Shown here one piece after another: positions 1 through 7,180 of a stretch of DNA of 64,000 nt. Origin of the DNA: Verrucomicrobiota bacterium (GTDB lineage: Bacteria; Verrucomicrobiota; Verrucomicrobiia; Opitutales; UBA953); assembly GCA_026397965.1 (NCBI GenBank), contig JAPLTU010000040.1:107594-171593 (forward strand), given 5' to 3'. Every line of letters begins with the position of its first letter. The first letter of the stretch is position 1. The notes under the pieces are model-generated. The model had not been told where the DNA came from. It searched no databases and saw only the letters and a list, made by a program, of their open reading frames with translations. The position numbers and the translations under genes were made by a program.

Positions 1-326
1 GCGATCATCGAGACGGCCTTGGCTTGGTTGCGTTCGGCCCGGGCGGCGAGCGCCGCCGCGTCGGTCAGGCAATTGGCGCCCACGTGGACGATGACGTCGA
101 TGCCGACATCGGGACCGACTTTTGACCACCGGTCGCTGAGGTCGAGGCGTTCTGCGAGCGTGAGGGAACTACTTTCGCCGGTCGTGCCCCCGATGAAGAC
201 CGAGGTGATACCATGGGAGCGCAGGAACTTAGCCTGCGGCTCGACGGCCGCGAGGTTGAGTCCACCTTCCGAATCGAAGGGAGTATGGGTGGCGGTACAG
301 AGACCGGTGAATTTGAAGGAGGACAT
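1..326 (-). CDS. NanA/DapA-family aldolase, N-terminal part (cut by window edge)
   Basis: The reverse strand reads from an ATG at 326 through 108 codons and runs off the left edge. The N-terminus has the dihydrodipicolinate synthase/N-acetylneuraminate lyase pattern: a TATHTPF-type opening (here CTATHTPF) and the GGTTGES substrate-carboxylate loop near residue 47, within a TIM-barrel fold. NanA cleaves N-acetylneuraminate to N-acetylmannosamine and pyruvate; DapA makes dihydrodipicolinate. The sialic-acid reading is inferred from the neighbours, an MFS transporter 2 bp upstream and two NanM-like mutarotases. The catalytic lysine and tyrosine lie outside the window, so the reaction cannot be fixed from sequence alone. 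Confidence 0.85.
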   Translation of the reverse strand, partial: MSSFKFTGLCTATHTPFDSEGGLNLAAVEPQAKFLRSHGITSVFIGGTTGESSSLTLAERLDLSDRWSKVGPDVGIDVIVHVGANCLTDAAALAARAERNQAKAVSMI

Positions 327-328
327 AA

Positions 329-1561
329 TTAAGGAGTTTTAGTTGCCGATGGTTGTAAGCGAATGGAAAGGGCGATGCCTACGGAAAGCAAGGCGATGCC
401 CGCGAAGACCCCAAAAATGCCGTTGAGCGGGACGGCTTGATCGCGCAGTGCCCCGAAGATCCAATCCGCGAAGCCTCCGCAACTGATGCTGACGAAATTC
501 ATCAGGCCATAGCCAGCGGCTCGGTTTTCCGGGCCCACGAGCTGACAAAGGATGGGCATACTATTGCAGTCAAAGAAACCCCAGCCGAAACCGAAAACGA
601 CCAGGAAGGATAGCGCGACGATGAGCGAAGAGGCGTTGCCGACGCCGAAGAGGGCAGGCAGAAGTAGGAGCACGCCGATCGCACTTACATAGATGCGCCC
701 GCGCGGATTCTGCCTTGTCCAGCGGTCGGCAATCCAGCCACCGATGAGCACGCCGGCAATCGCCGCTACTTGCCAGTAGAGCACCGCCGAGACGCCGGCC
801 TTACCTTGGCCCAGGTGGAAACGCTCGCCCAGGATATCAGGCATCCAGTCTCTAACGATCCATGCCGCCATGGCCGGCAGCGTGAAGTAGAGGATGAGTT
901 TTAGGAACTCGCGGTTGCGAGCCAAGGAGGCGATGGCTTCCCTGGGGTTGAGTCCGGCGACGGCCTCCGCGGAGGCCGGCTTATTCTTAAGAAAGATAAA
1001 TAGGGGTAACGCGTAGAGGATGCCGAGGAGGCCGCACCAACCGAAGGCGCCGCGCCAGCCGAAGTCTGGACTGTCGGCCGCATAGCCCGCGAAGCCGCCG
1101 ATGATTACGCCGAGATAGATACCCATCTGGTGCAGCCCAATGGCGCGCGAGCGGGTGGCGCCGACGTGGTAATCGGCGATGAGCGCGAGCGCGGCAGGGA
1201 TGTAAAAGGCTTCGCTGATACCCATGACGGCGCGCGTCGCCAATAGTTGATCGTAGCTGTGGACATGGCCTGTCGCCCAGGTCACGACGGACCAGGTAAA
1301 AAGACTGAAGCAAATCACGTGGCGGCGGCTCATTCGGTCGGCCAGGAAGCCGCCGATTGGGCTGAAGATTGCGTAGACCCATTTGAATGAACCGAGAATG
1401 AAGCCCCAGTTCGCCGCCGTGGCGATGTCGGGCAAATCCTTCATCATCGAAGGCTTCATCGTCGCGAGCATCTGCCGATCCAGGTAATTAAGAAGTGCTA
1501 CGGGGATGAGCAGGGCGACGACGAGCCAAGCGGTGCGGCTAACGGAGGATGTTGGGTTCAT
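329..1561 (-). CDS. MFS transporter, probable sialic acid or related sugar-acid uptake
   Basis: A 410-residue polytopic inner-membrane protein with about twelve hydrophobic segments. Segment 1 contains LNYLDRQML and the loop after the next segment pair carries the MFS signature GGFLADRMSRR. This resembles the anion:cation symporter branch that imports sugar acids such as hexuronates. The start codon overlaps the stop of the upstream kelch gene by ATGA, and the stop is 2 bp before the aldolase start, so all three are one operon. Substrate is inferred only from the adjacent NanA-like aldolase and NanM-like mutarotases. Confidence 0.85.
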   Translation of the reverse strand: MNPTSSVSRTAWLVVALLIPVALLNYLDRQMLATMKPSMMKDLPDIATAANWGFILGSFKWVYAIFSPIGGFLADRMSRRHVICFSLFTWSVVTWATGHVHSYDQLLATRAVMGISEAFYIPAALALIADYHVGATRSRAIGLHQMGIYLGVIIGGFAGYAADSPDFGWRGAFGWCGLLGILYALPLFIFLKNKPASAEAVAGLNPREAIASLARNREFLKLILYFTLPAMAAWIVRDWMPDILGERFHLGQGKAGVSAVLYWQVAAIAGVLIGGWIADRWTRQNPRGRIYVSAIGVLLLLPALFGVGNASSLIVALSFLVVFGFGWGFFDCNSMPILCQLVGPENRAAGYGLMNFVSISCGGFADWIFGALRDQAVPLNGIFGVFAGIALLSVGIALSIRLQPSATKTP

Positions 1562-2589
1562 CGGTATTCGAGAGGAATCGTCCAGCTGCTGACCTTGGCG
1601 GTCCGGAAGCCAGGTTTGTTTTCACCGCCGACTGTCACGAGGTCATTGCCGAGTCGAAGCAATGGTGCGGTGACCACGGGGTGGGGCCATTGCCCGACGA
1701 CTTTGACTTGTAGTCCGGTCACGGCGATGATGTTGCTGGAAAGCCCCGGGTGGTCTTGGGCTGGCTTAGGATAATGCTGGCCGTCGTCGCCCCCGACGAA
1801 GAAAAGCGTCTCGCCGACGGCGACGCCTGGCCCGGCGGCCGCGACGATAGGGTGAGTGAGCTGAGCGTCTTTTGGCGCGGTGCGGAAATCATTCAAGAAG
1901 ACTTTGCTTTGGTAGACGCGCGTTGATTTACCATCTGTGGCTGTGAGTAAGCAGCCGCTACCGTAAAAGAGAAAATCTCCCGTCGACCCGCAGAGAGGGA
2001 GGATGCCATGCGGGGCAGTGGCTTCGAAGGTGCGCCAAGCGGAGTCGGGTTTGCTGAGATCAAAATCACTCCACCCCAGTTTGGTTTTAAGCGCGTCCGG
2101 TTCGGATGAGCCACCCATCAAGATGAGTCGACCCTGATGAACCGCATGGCCAGCGTAAGCGCGTGGCGTGGGCAACAGCGTAAGCGGTTTGATTTGTCCG
2201 TCAGAGTTGATCTGCCAAGTGTTTCTGAGGTGGGTGGTGGCATTGCCGCCGCCGGCGAGGATCATGGACTTGCGATCGGTTGAAGAGCAGAACGCAGCGT
2301 AAGCGACCGGCTCGGGCATCTCGCCGATTTTGCGCCAATGCCAAGAACCTGTTTCACGGCTGAGTAGCAAGATGTCGCCATAGAATTTCTTGATGCCGCC
2401 ATCCCAAGGTTTTTTATCTGGGAAATTCGAACCGCCGATGGCGAGAATCGCCTCGTGTCCGGCGTCATCCATAATCGTCACGGCTGCCATGCCGCCCCGG
2501 CCGAGACTGTCGGGTAAATCCGGTAAGGCTTCGGCGGCGAAAGAAGCGGAGCCGCTGCAGATTATCAGGATGAGTAAGATGAACGGCAT
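1558..2589 (-). CDS. Exported kelch-repeat mutarotase (N-acetylneuraminate epimerase-like)
   Basis: The 343 residues begin with a clear signal peptide (hydrophobic stretch, then SASFAAEA), so the protein is periplasmic. Kelch-type blades recur: AAVTIMDDAGHEAILAIGGS, AYAAFCSSTDR...ILAGGG, AGHAVHQGRLILMGGS, and GVAVGETLFFVGGDDG. The GGSNFPDKKPWDGGIKKFY block is characteristic of NanM/YjhT-type mutarotases, which convert alpha- to beta-N-acetylneuraminate in the periplasm. It overlaps the MFS gene by ATGA and probably shares an operon with the second mutarotase 60 bp upstream. Galactose mutarotase-like activity on another sugar cannot be excluded. Confidence 0.8.
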   Translation of the reverse strand: MPFILLILIICSGSASFAAEALPDLPDSLGRGGMAAVTIMDDAGHEAILAIGGSNFPDKKPWDGGIKKFYGDILLLSRETGSWHWRKIGEMPEPVAYAAFCSSTDRKSMILAGGGNATTHLRNTWQINSDGQIKPLTLLPTPRAYAGHAVHQGRLILMGGSSEPDALKTKLGWSDFDLSKPDSAWRTFEATAPHGILPLCGSTGDFLFYGSGCLLTATDGKSTRVYQSKVFLNDFRTAPKDAQLTHPIVAAAGPGVAVGETLFFVGGDDGQHYPKPAQDHPGLSSNIIAVTGLQVKVVGQWPHPVVTAPLLRLGNDLVTVGGENKPGFRTAKVSSWTIPLEYR

Positions 2590-2649
2590 GGGCGACCGCA
2601 GGGAATGTGATTAATGCCCTAAATAGACTTACCCCACCAGCCTCAATAT

Positions 2650-3630
2650 TTAATCGTTACGCAACAACCAGCCTTCGGCCGAGCGAACGAAAGGTCGGAT
2701 TTCGCCGTTCACGATCGCAAACCCATTGCTCCACTTGGTGCACCCAGTTGAGAGGACGGCGGACGAACCCTCTTCTTCGGAAGGCTTCCAGGTATCCGTC
2801 GTCCGGTTGTAAGAAAGAATCTGCTTGGAGAAGCCTGGGTGTTTGAGGGCTTCTACTTTGCCTGCTAATTTCCCGTCATCTCCGCCCAGAATCAGAATTT
2901 CATCATCCATGACCGGGCAGGGCGAAGGAGCGGCGGCTAGTGCGTGCGGGAGAGAGGCCAGTCGGCGCCATTCTTTGCCGAGCGTGAAGGCGTGGCAGTC
3001 GGTCAGGTATTCGCGCTCGACGTTTTTTACGCCAGGAGTGAGCGCCACGCCGCCGAACATATAAAAAGTATCTTTAGTGCCAGCGGATTGCGCGAGCATC
3101 CGGCCAGAACCCGCCCAGAGCGGGAGTTCTTTCCAGCCGCCGTTTAAATTCGCTAAATCAATCGCATAGGCGGCGGAAGATGCCGAAGTGGCCTCGGGGC
3201 GTTCGGTGCCTCCAGCGACAATGACTTTGCTGCCCACGAGGGCTCCGGTGGCGTAAGCTAATGGGCGCGGCAGGAAAGGGAAGGGGCGCACCTTGAGTTC
3301 GCCTTCTTCGATGGCGAGCGTGTAGCAATCCGCATAGTGCCGGTGAGCGTCGGCGCCACCAATCGTCAGGAGGCCTTGGCGAATGGAAATGCCGACCCCG
3401 TAGGCGATGGGCCGAGGAAGTTTACCGGCGATGGCCCATTTCTTGGAGCGCGTGCTGGCCAGGGTGTAAACCTGATCGTGCCAGGTTTTGACGCCGCCTT
3501 CCCAGGCTGGCTTATCTGGGTAATTCGAGCCTCCCGCACAGAGCAGTAGATCGGATGAGGTGCCAACGAAGGCACCGCCGACGCCGGGGGCGTTAGGGGT
3601 TTCAGGAAGACGGGACCAGCGCATAGACAT
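2650..3630 (-). CDS. Second kelch mutarotase, no signal peptide (NanM-like)
   Basis: This 326-residue kelch beta-propeller resembles the downstream exported mutarotase and contains the GGSNYPDKPAWEGGVKTWHD block and a GGDDGK motif, but lacks a signal peptide, so it is probably cytoplasmic. The start at 3630 is preceded by AGAGGT seven bases upstream, one of the few good ribosome binding sites here; an internal ATG two codons in is the alternative. It is the first gene of the minus-strand cluster and is followed by a 60-bp gap. A cytoplasmic and a periplasmic copy together may equilibrate sialic acid anomers on both sides of the inner membrane; this is inference. Confidence 0.75.
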   Translation of the reverse strand: MSMRWSRLPETPNAPGVGGAFVGTSSDLLLCAGGSNYPDKPAWEGGVKTWHDQVYTLASTRSKKWAIAGKLPRPIAYGVGISIRQGLLTIGGADAHRHYADCYTLAIEEGELKVRPFPFLPRPLAYATGALVGSKVIVAGGTERPEATSASSAAYAIDLANLNGGWKELPLWAGSGRMLAQSAGTKDTFYMFGGVALTPGVKNVEREYLTDCHAFTLGKEWRRLASLPHALAAAPSPCPVMDDEILILGGDDGKLAGKVEALKHPGFSKQILSYNRTTDTWKPSEEEGSSAVLSTGCTKWSNGFAIVNGEIRPFVRSAEGWLLRND

Positions 3631-3789
3631 GAGAGTGACCTCTACAGGAAGACACCAGAGGGTTGGGTGTCCAGAGATTAGGCAAAGCCACGCAAAATGA
3701 TGTTAGGGTTAGCTTATAAAGGGGCGCTTTCTTGCGAGATTGGGCTTTTAGGCGCGGCGCCTCTGATTTTATAGACGAGGAGGATTTGT

Positions 3790-3820
3790 TTGACAGAGAC
3801 GCCCCGACCTTGCCTTGATT
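3790..3820 (+). promoter_or_regulatory. Putative sigma-70 promoter of tRNA-Asn
   Basis: A perfect TTGACA at 3790-3795 lies 40 bp before the tRNA. The best -10 candidate, TTGATT at 3815-3820, is weak and has a 19-bp spacer, so the call rests mainly on the -35 and the position. Confidence 0.4.
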
Positions 3821-3835
3821 AACCTCCTTTCGCAC

Positions 3836-3910
<75 letters not shown>

Positions 3911-4018
3911 GAAAGGGCAATTTCAAGGCCGAGAGGCCTTCGGGTTGGCTTGGTCTTTAATCACGAGACCAAACCTTCTCCTTGACCACGGGGGGCGTTG
4001 TTGGAGGATGCAACAACT

Positions 4019-4138
4019 ATGGGTCAACAGCTCAACAAAGTCATCAAACGTCGTCGTCGTCGGGCTTATCTCGAGCGCCAGAAAGATCGCGTCAAAGCCG
4101 CCCGCGCCGCTGCGAGCAAGAAAAAGGGCAAGAAGTGA
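4019..4138 (+). CDS. Small, very basic 39-residue protein of unknown function
   Basis: ATG at 4019 opens a 39-codon frame that begins MGQQLNKVIKRRRRRAYLER and ends in a KKKGKK tail; 17 of 39 residues are lysine or arginine. A GGAGG at 4003-4007 lies 11 bp upstream, a strong ribosome binding site in a window where most genes have none. Its TGA stop overlaps the GTG start of the next gene in a GTGA arrangement, which supports both. The composition suggests RNA or ribosome binding, as in small ribosomal proteins, but no family is recognised with certainty. It lies just downstream of tRNA-Asn and may share its transcript. Confidence 0.7.
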   Translation: MGQQLNKVIKRRRRRAYLERQKDRVKAARAAASKKKGKK

Positions 4139-4650
4139 ACCGGTTGGTGAGCCAGACCTCTCTGTGGGTCGCGCTCACCGCGCTGGTCCTTGTCGGTTGC
4201 GATAGCCCTCCGCCCACGATGGTGGCGCTCAAGGGTATTGCTTATGTTCACGAACATCGCCGCAGTGAGGCGGACGTGGCCCGGGCTTCCGAAGCCTTCT
4301 ACGCCAAAGAGCATCATGGCAATGATGTCGTTTTCCGCACCGAAGAACAAGAGCGTGCCGGGTATTATTTTTTCGTGAAGTTAGACGTCGATCCGCCGGC
4401 GGACGGTCGGCTGGTCCTCGAAGTCGTGCGCACCGAAAATACAAAACCCGAACGTTACGACTTTGCGGTGAATCTGAAACCGGCTTTTCCGTTCGGAGAA
4501 TTCGTCATCGGTCTGACGGGTAAGCAAGCCGGGACCGTCAGCTGGCACCCCGTGGCTTGGCGGGTTTCGGTGGTCGATGCGCAAGGTAAATTTCTGGCAT
4601 CTTCGCATAGTTTTCTTTGGGGTACGCCGCTCGACGTTAGTCAGCGCTAA
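4135..4650 (+). CDS. Predicted lipoprotein of unknown function
   Basis: The start is taken as GTG 4135, because it overlaps the stop of the small basic gene and places a lipoprotein signal directly at the N-terminus: a hydrophobic run followed by the lipobox LVGC, with DSPPP after the cysteine. The mature part of about 145 residues has no recognised domain; it contains an alternating beta-rich pattern (GRLVLEVVRT, RYDFAVNLK, WRVSVVDAQG) compatible with an immunoglobulin-like sandwich. The aspartate at +2 would, by the E. coli rule, keep it in the inner membrane. A 5-bp gap separates it from the DNA glycosylase gene. The reading frame is open further upstream, but an earlier start would bury the signal. 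Confidence 0.7.
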   Translation: MNRLVSQTSLWVALTALVLVGCDSPPPTMVALKGIAYVHEHRRSEADVARASEAFYAKEHHGNDVVFRTEEQERAGYYFFVKLDVDPPADGRLVLEVVRTENTKPERYDFAVNLKPAFPFGEFVIGLTGKQAGTVSWHPVAWRVSVVDAQGKFLASSHSFLWGTPLDVSQR

Positions 4651-4655
4651 GCACC

Positions 4656-5576
4656 ATGGAGTCGCTTGCTTGGACTCCTTGGCGTCCCTTGCGTCTTCAT
4701 ACGGATATTTCGGCAGAAATATTAACGGAGCAATTGGATGGCGGTCAGTCTTTTCGCTGGGCGGCCCAACCTAACGGCAGCTGGACGGGTGTTTTTGGGC
4801 AAACGTTGGCACGACTGCGCACCGGCAAGCAGGGCTTAGAATGGAGTGCGCCGGTCGCCGATGCGGCCGCGGAAGAGCGCCTGTGCGAGTATCTTGATGC
4901 CGAGGGTAAGCAGGCCCGCTTGGCCGAGGCTTTGCCTTGGCGATCGGATTCGGTCTTGCGCGCGGCGATGGCCGCTAATCCTGGGTTGCGTATCCTGCGC
5001 CAAGATCCGCACGAGACGCTCATCGGTTTTTTATGCAGCTCCAATAAGCGCATTTTACAGATTCGGGTCATGGTCGCCGCCTTAGCTTCGAAGCTCGGGC
5101 GTCCGCTCGGCGGCGGGTTTTATGCGCTGCCGACTTGGGCGGTCTTGGCCGCGGCGGATGACGAAATTTTGCGAAGTTGTTCGCTCGGTTATCGCGCGGC
5201 TTATATCCGCGAGACTGCGAAGATCTTAAAGCAACGCCCGCAATGGGCGGCAGATTTTGCAAAGTTAACCACCCCGGAACTGATGGCGACGTTGCAGGAA
5301 TTACCCGGGGTCGGTCCGAAAGTCGCCGCTTGCGTCACTTTGTTCGGCTTTGCTCGCCTCGAAAGTTTCCCCGTCGATACTTGGGTCGTGCAGGCGCTGA
5401 GTTCGGCTTACGGGCTCAAGGGCTGGAAACCTGAACGTTTAGAAGAGTTTGGGCGTTTGCATTTCGGCCCGGCCGCCGGACTAGCGCAGCAGTTTATTTT
5501 TTCAGCAGCCCGCCAAGGAGTCTTGCCTGCGGCGCCTGCGCTTGAAACTAAGACACGCCCCAAGTCTCGTAAATAA
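4656..5576 (+). CDS. OGG1-type 8-oxoguanine DNA glycosylase/AP lyase
   Basis: The 306 residues align by eye with the OGG1 family rather than MutM. The N-terminal OGG_N domain has GQSFRW at 30-35; RQDPHETLIGFLCSSNKR (115-132) matches the opposite-base contact region; LGYRAAYI (178-184) matches the conserved arginine; the helix-hairpin-helix LPGVGPKVAAC has catalytic Lys222; and FPVDTW has the essential aspartate, Asp241. The enzyme removes 8-oxo-G opposite C and nicks the strand. OGG1-type enzymes are known in some bacteria but are less common than MutM. The 3' end overlaps the convergent ABC ATPase gene by 29 bp. Confidence 0.88.
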   Translation: MESLAWTPWRPLRLHTDISAEILTEQLDGGQSFRWAAQPNGSWTGVFGQTLARLRTGKQGLEWSAPVADAAAEERLCEYLDAEGKQARLAEALPWRSDSVLRAAMAANPGLRILRQDPHETLIGFLCSSNKRILQIRVMVAALASKLGRPLGGGFYALPTWAVLAAADDEILRSCSLGYRAAYIRETAKILKQRPQWAADFAKLTTPELMATLQELPGVGPKVAACVTLFGFARLESFPVDTWVVQALSSAYGLKGWKPERLEEFGRLHFGPAAGLAQQFIFSAARQGVLPAAPALETKTRPKSRK

Positions 5577-6243
5577 TCGCTGGGGTAAGTGTCGTCGCCG
5601 GCGTACCGTAGGCGATCAGTCTGCCTTCGGATAATACGGCCACCTGATGGCAACGGCGGATAAAATTCATATCATGGGTGGCGATCACGCAGGCCGCGCC
5701 GGCGAACGCGAGATCCAGGCAGGCTTTTTGGACGAGCTCTTGTCGGGTGAAATCAAGCCCGACGGTAGGTTCATCGAGCAGGATGATTTTGCCAAACGGT
5801 TCGCCGAGCGAAGAAATAGCCAAGGCCAGGTGGGCAGATTTTTTCTGACCGACCGAGAGTTGGGAAAGTTGGCGGTGGCGTAAGTCGGCTAATTCCAGCC
5901 GCTCAAGCCAGGCGTCGCAGAGGGCGGGGTCGGAGCTGAGGAAGGGGAAATCAGCGAGAGTGAAATCCCACGCCGAATAAGCGGCTTGGGCGCCATAGGC
6001 ACGCACGCTCGCCAAGAGGGCGGGCGGCGTGGTGCGCGGGTCGTATCCCGCCGTCGTGATTTCTCCTGTGGCTTGGGGAATCAGCCCAGCAAGTGCGCGG
6101 AGGAGCGTGGTTTTGCCCGCACCATTGGCTCCGGCGAGCGCGGTGACGGTCCCGAACGGCAGAGAAAGCGAGGCACCGTCCAGGGCACGATGACCATTGA
6201 AAGCAACGCTGACGCCCAAGGCCTGCACGGCGATCTCACTCAT
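5548..6243 (-). CDS. ABC transporter ATP-binding protein (FecE/BtuD type)
   Basis: The 231-residue ATPase has Walker A GANGAGKTT near residue 40, signature LSVGQ, Walker B IILLDEP and the switch histidine in IATHDMN. The type fits siderophore, heme or cobalamin importers. Its start overlaps the end of the FecCD permease gene by 8 bp, so it is the third gene of an AsmA-like/permease/ATPase operon. No substrate-binding protein gene is adjacent. Its 3' end overlaps that of the glycosylase gene on the other strand by 29 bp. Confidence 0.9.
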   Translation of the reverse strand: MSEIAVQALGVSVAFNGHRALDGASLSLPFGTVTALAGANGAGKTTLLRALAGLIPQATGEITTAGYDPRTTPPALLASVRAYGAQAAYSAWDFTLADFPFLSSDPALCDAWLERLELADLRHRQLSQLSVGQKKSAHLALAISSLGEPFGKIILLDEPTVGLDFTRQELVQKACLDLAFAGAACVIATHDMNFIRRCHQVAVLSEGRLIAYGTPATTLTPAIIYETWGVS

Positions 6244-7180
6244 GGCTTCGCCTTGCTATCCAGATGAACAAGGGTGCGCCCAAGAGAGCCATCACCGCCG
6301 CGGCGGAAAGCGGGTTCTGGGGCCAGGCGGCGCGCCCGATGGTATCGGCGCAGAGCAGGAGTCCGCCACCAAGAAGCCCAGAGAGCGGCATCATGAGACG
6401 ATGCCGCGGGCCGATGATGCCGCGGGCTAGGTGAGGCGCGAGTAATCCGATAAAGGCAACCTGCCCGACCAAGCAAGTGGCGGCAGCGGCGGCAAGGGCG
6501 GTCAGCAAGACGGCCCAACGGCGCGAGCGATTGACATCGCAGCCACTTGCTTGGGCCGAATCTTCGCCAAAAGAAAGTAGGTCGAATGAGCGACCGAGCG
6601 TCAAAAGGAGGCCCGAAGCAAAGGCGCAGAGGAGGCAAGGAAGCCAGATGAGTTCAAGGGTCGCCATGCCGAGCCAATCTCCGTAGGCACCGTTGGTCAG
6701 CAATTCGCGCGATTCATTGCTGCGGCTGGCGATGACTAAGGTACCAGCGGCCGTAAATGCATTTAAGCCCAGCCCGGTGATAAGAAGGCGCGTCGTGTTG
6801 CCGCGTCCGCTGATGAGCACGAGAAGAACGGAAGTCAGCAAGGCTCCCAGGAAGGCAGCGAGCGGTATGATCCATGGGCGCTGCCAGGCGAGAGCGGGAA
6901 AGGCTCCGAGCAGAATCGCAATCCCGAAGAGGGCACCGCCAAAAACACCGGTGAGTCCCGGGTCGGCGAGCGGATTACGGAAGACGCCTTGTTGGGCGGC
7001 GCCGCCGATGCCTAAGGCTAGGCCGGCCGCCAGAGCGGCCAGGATTCGTGGGGCTCGCAATAGCATCAACCCGCCGCCGTCCCCCCAGCCAGTTCCGGCC
7101 GAGCCGACAGATAAGGCGACAAAGATAAGAATAATTAAACCAAGAAGCCCCGATCCGAAGGCCAGCAGCGTGCGATTCAT
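6236..7180 (-). CDS. FecCD-family ABC permease
   Basis: A 314-residue polytopic permease with the FecCD family pattern: LRAPRILAALAAGLALGIGG, then QQGVFRNPLADPGLTGVFGG, and GQVAFIGLLAPHLAR in the coupling region. Eight to ten membrane segments are visible. Such permeases dimerise and import iron-siderophore, heme or vitamin B12. The start overlaps the AsmA-like gene stop by ATGA, and its end overlaps the ATPase start by 8 bp, implying translational coupling of all three. The substrate cannot be named, because no periplasmic binding protein or TonB receptor is adjacent. Confidence 0.9.
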   Translation of the reverse strand: MNRTLLAFGSGLLGLIILIFVALSVGSAGTGWGDGGGLMLLRAPRILAALAAGLALGIGGAAQQGVFRNPLADPGLTGVFGGALFGIAILLGAFPALAWQRPWIIPLAAFLGALLTSVLLVLISGRGNTTRLLITGLGLNAFTAAGTLVIASRSNESRELLTNGAYGDWLGMATLELIWLPCLLCAFASGLLLTLGRSFDLLSFGEDSAQASGCDVNRSRRWAVLLTALAAAAATCLVGQVAFIGLLAPHLARGIIGPRHRLMMPLSGLLGGGLLLCADTIGRAAWPQNPLSAAAVMALLGAPLFIWIARRSHE

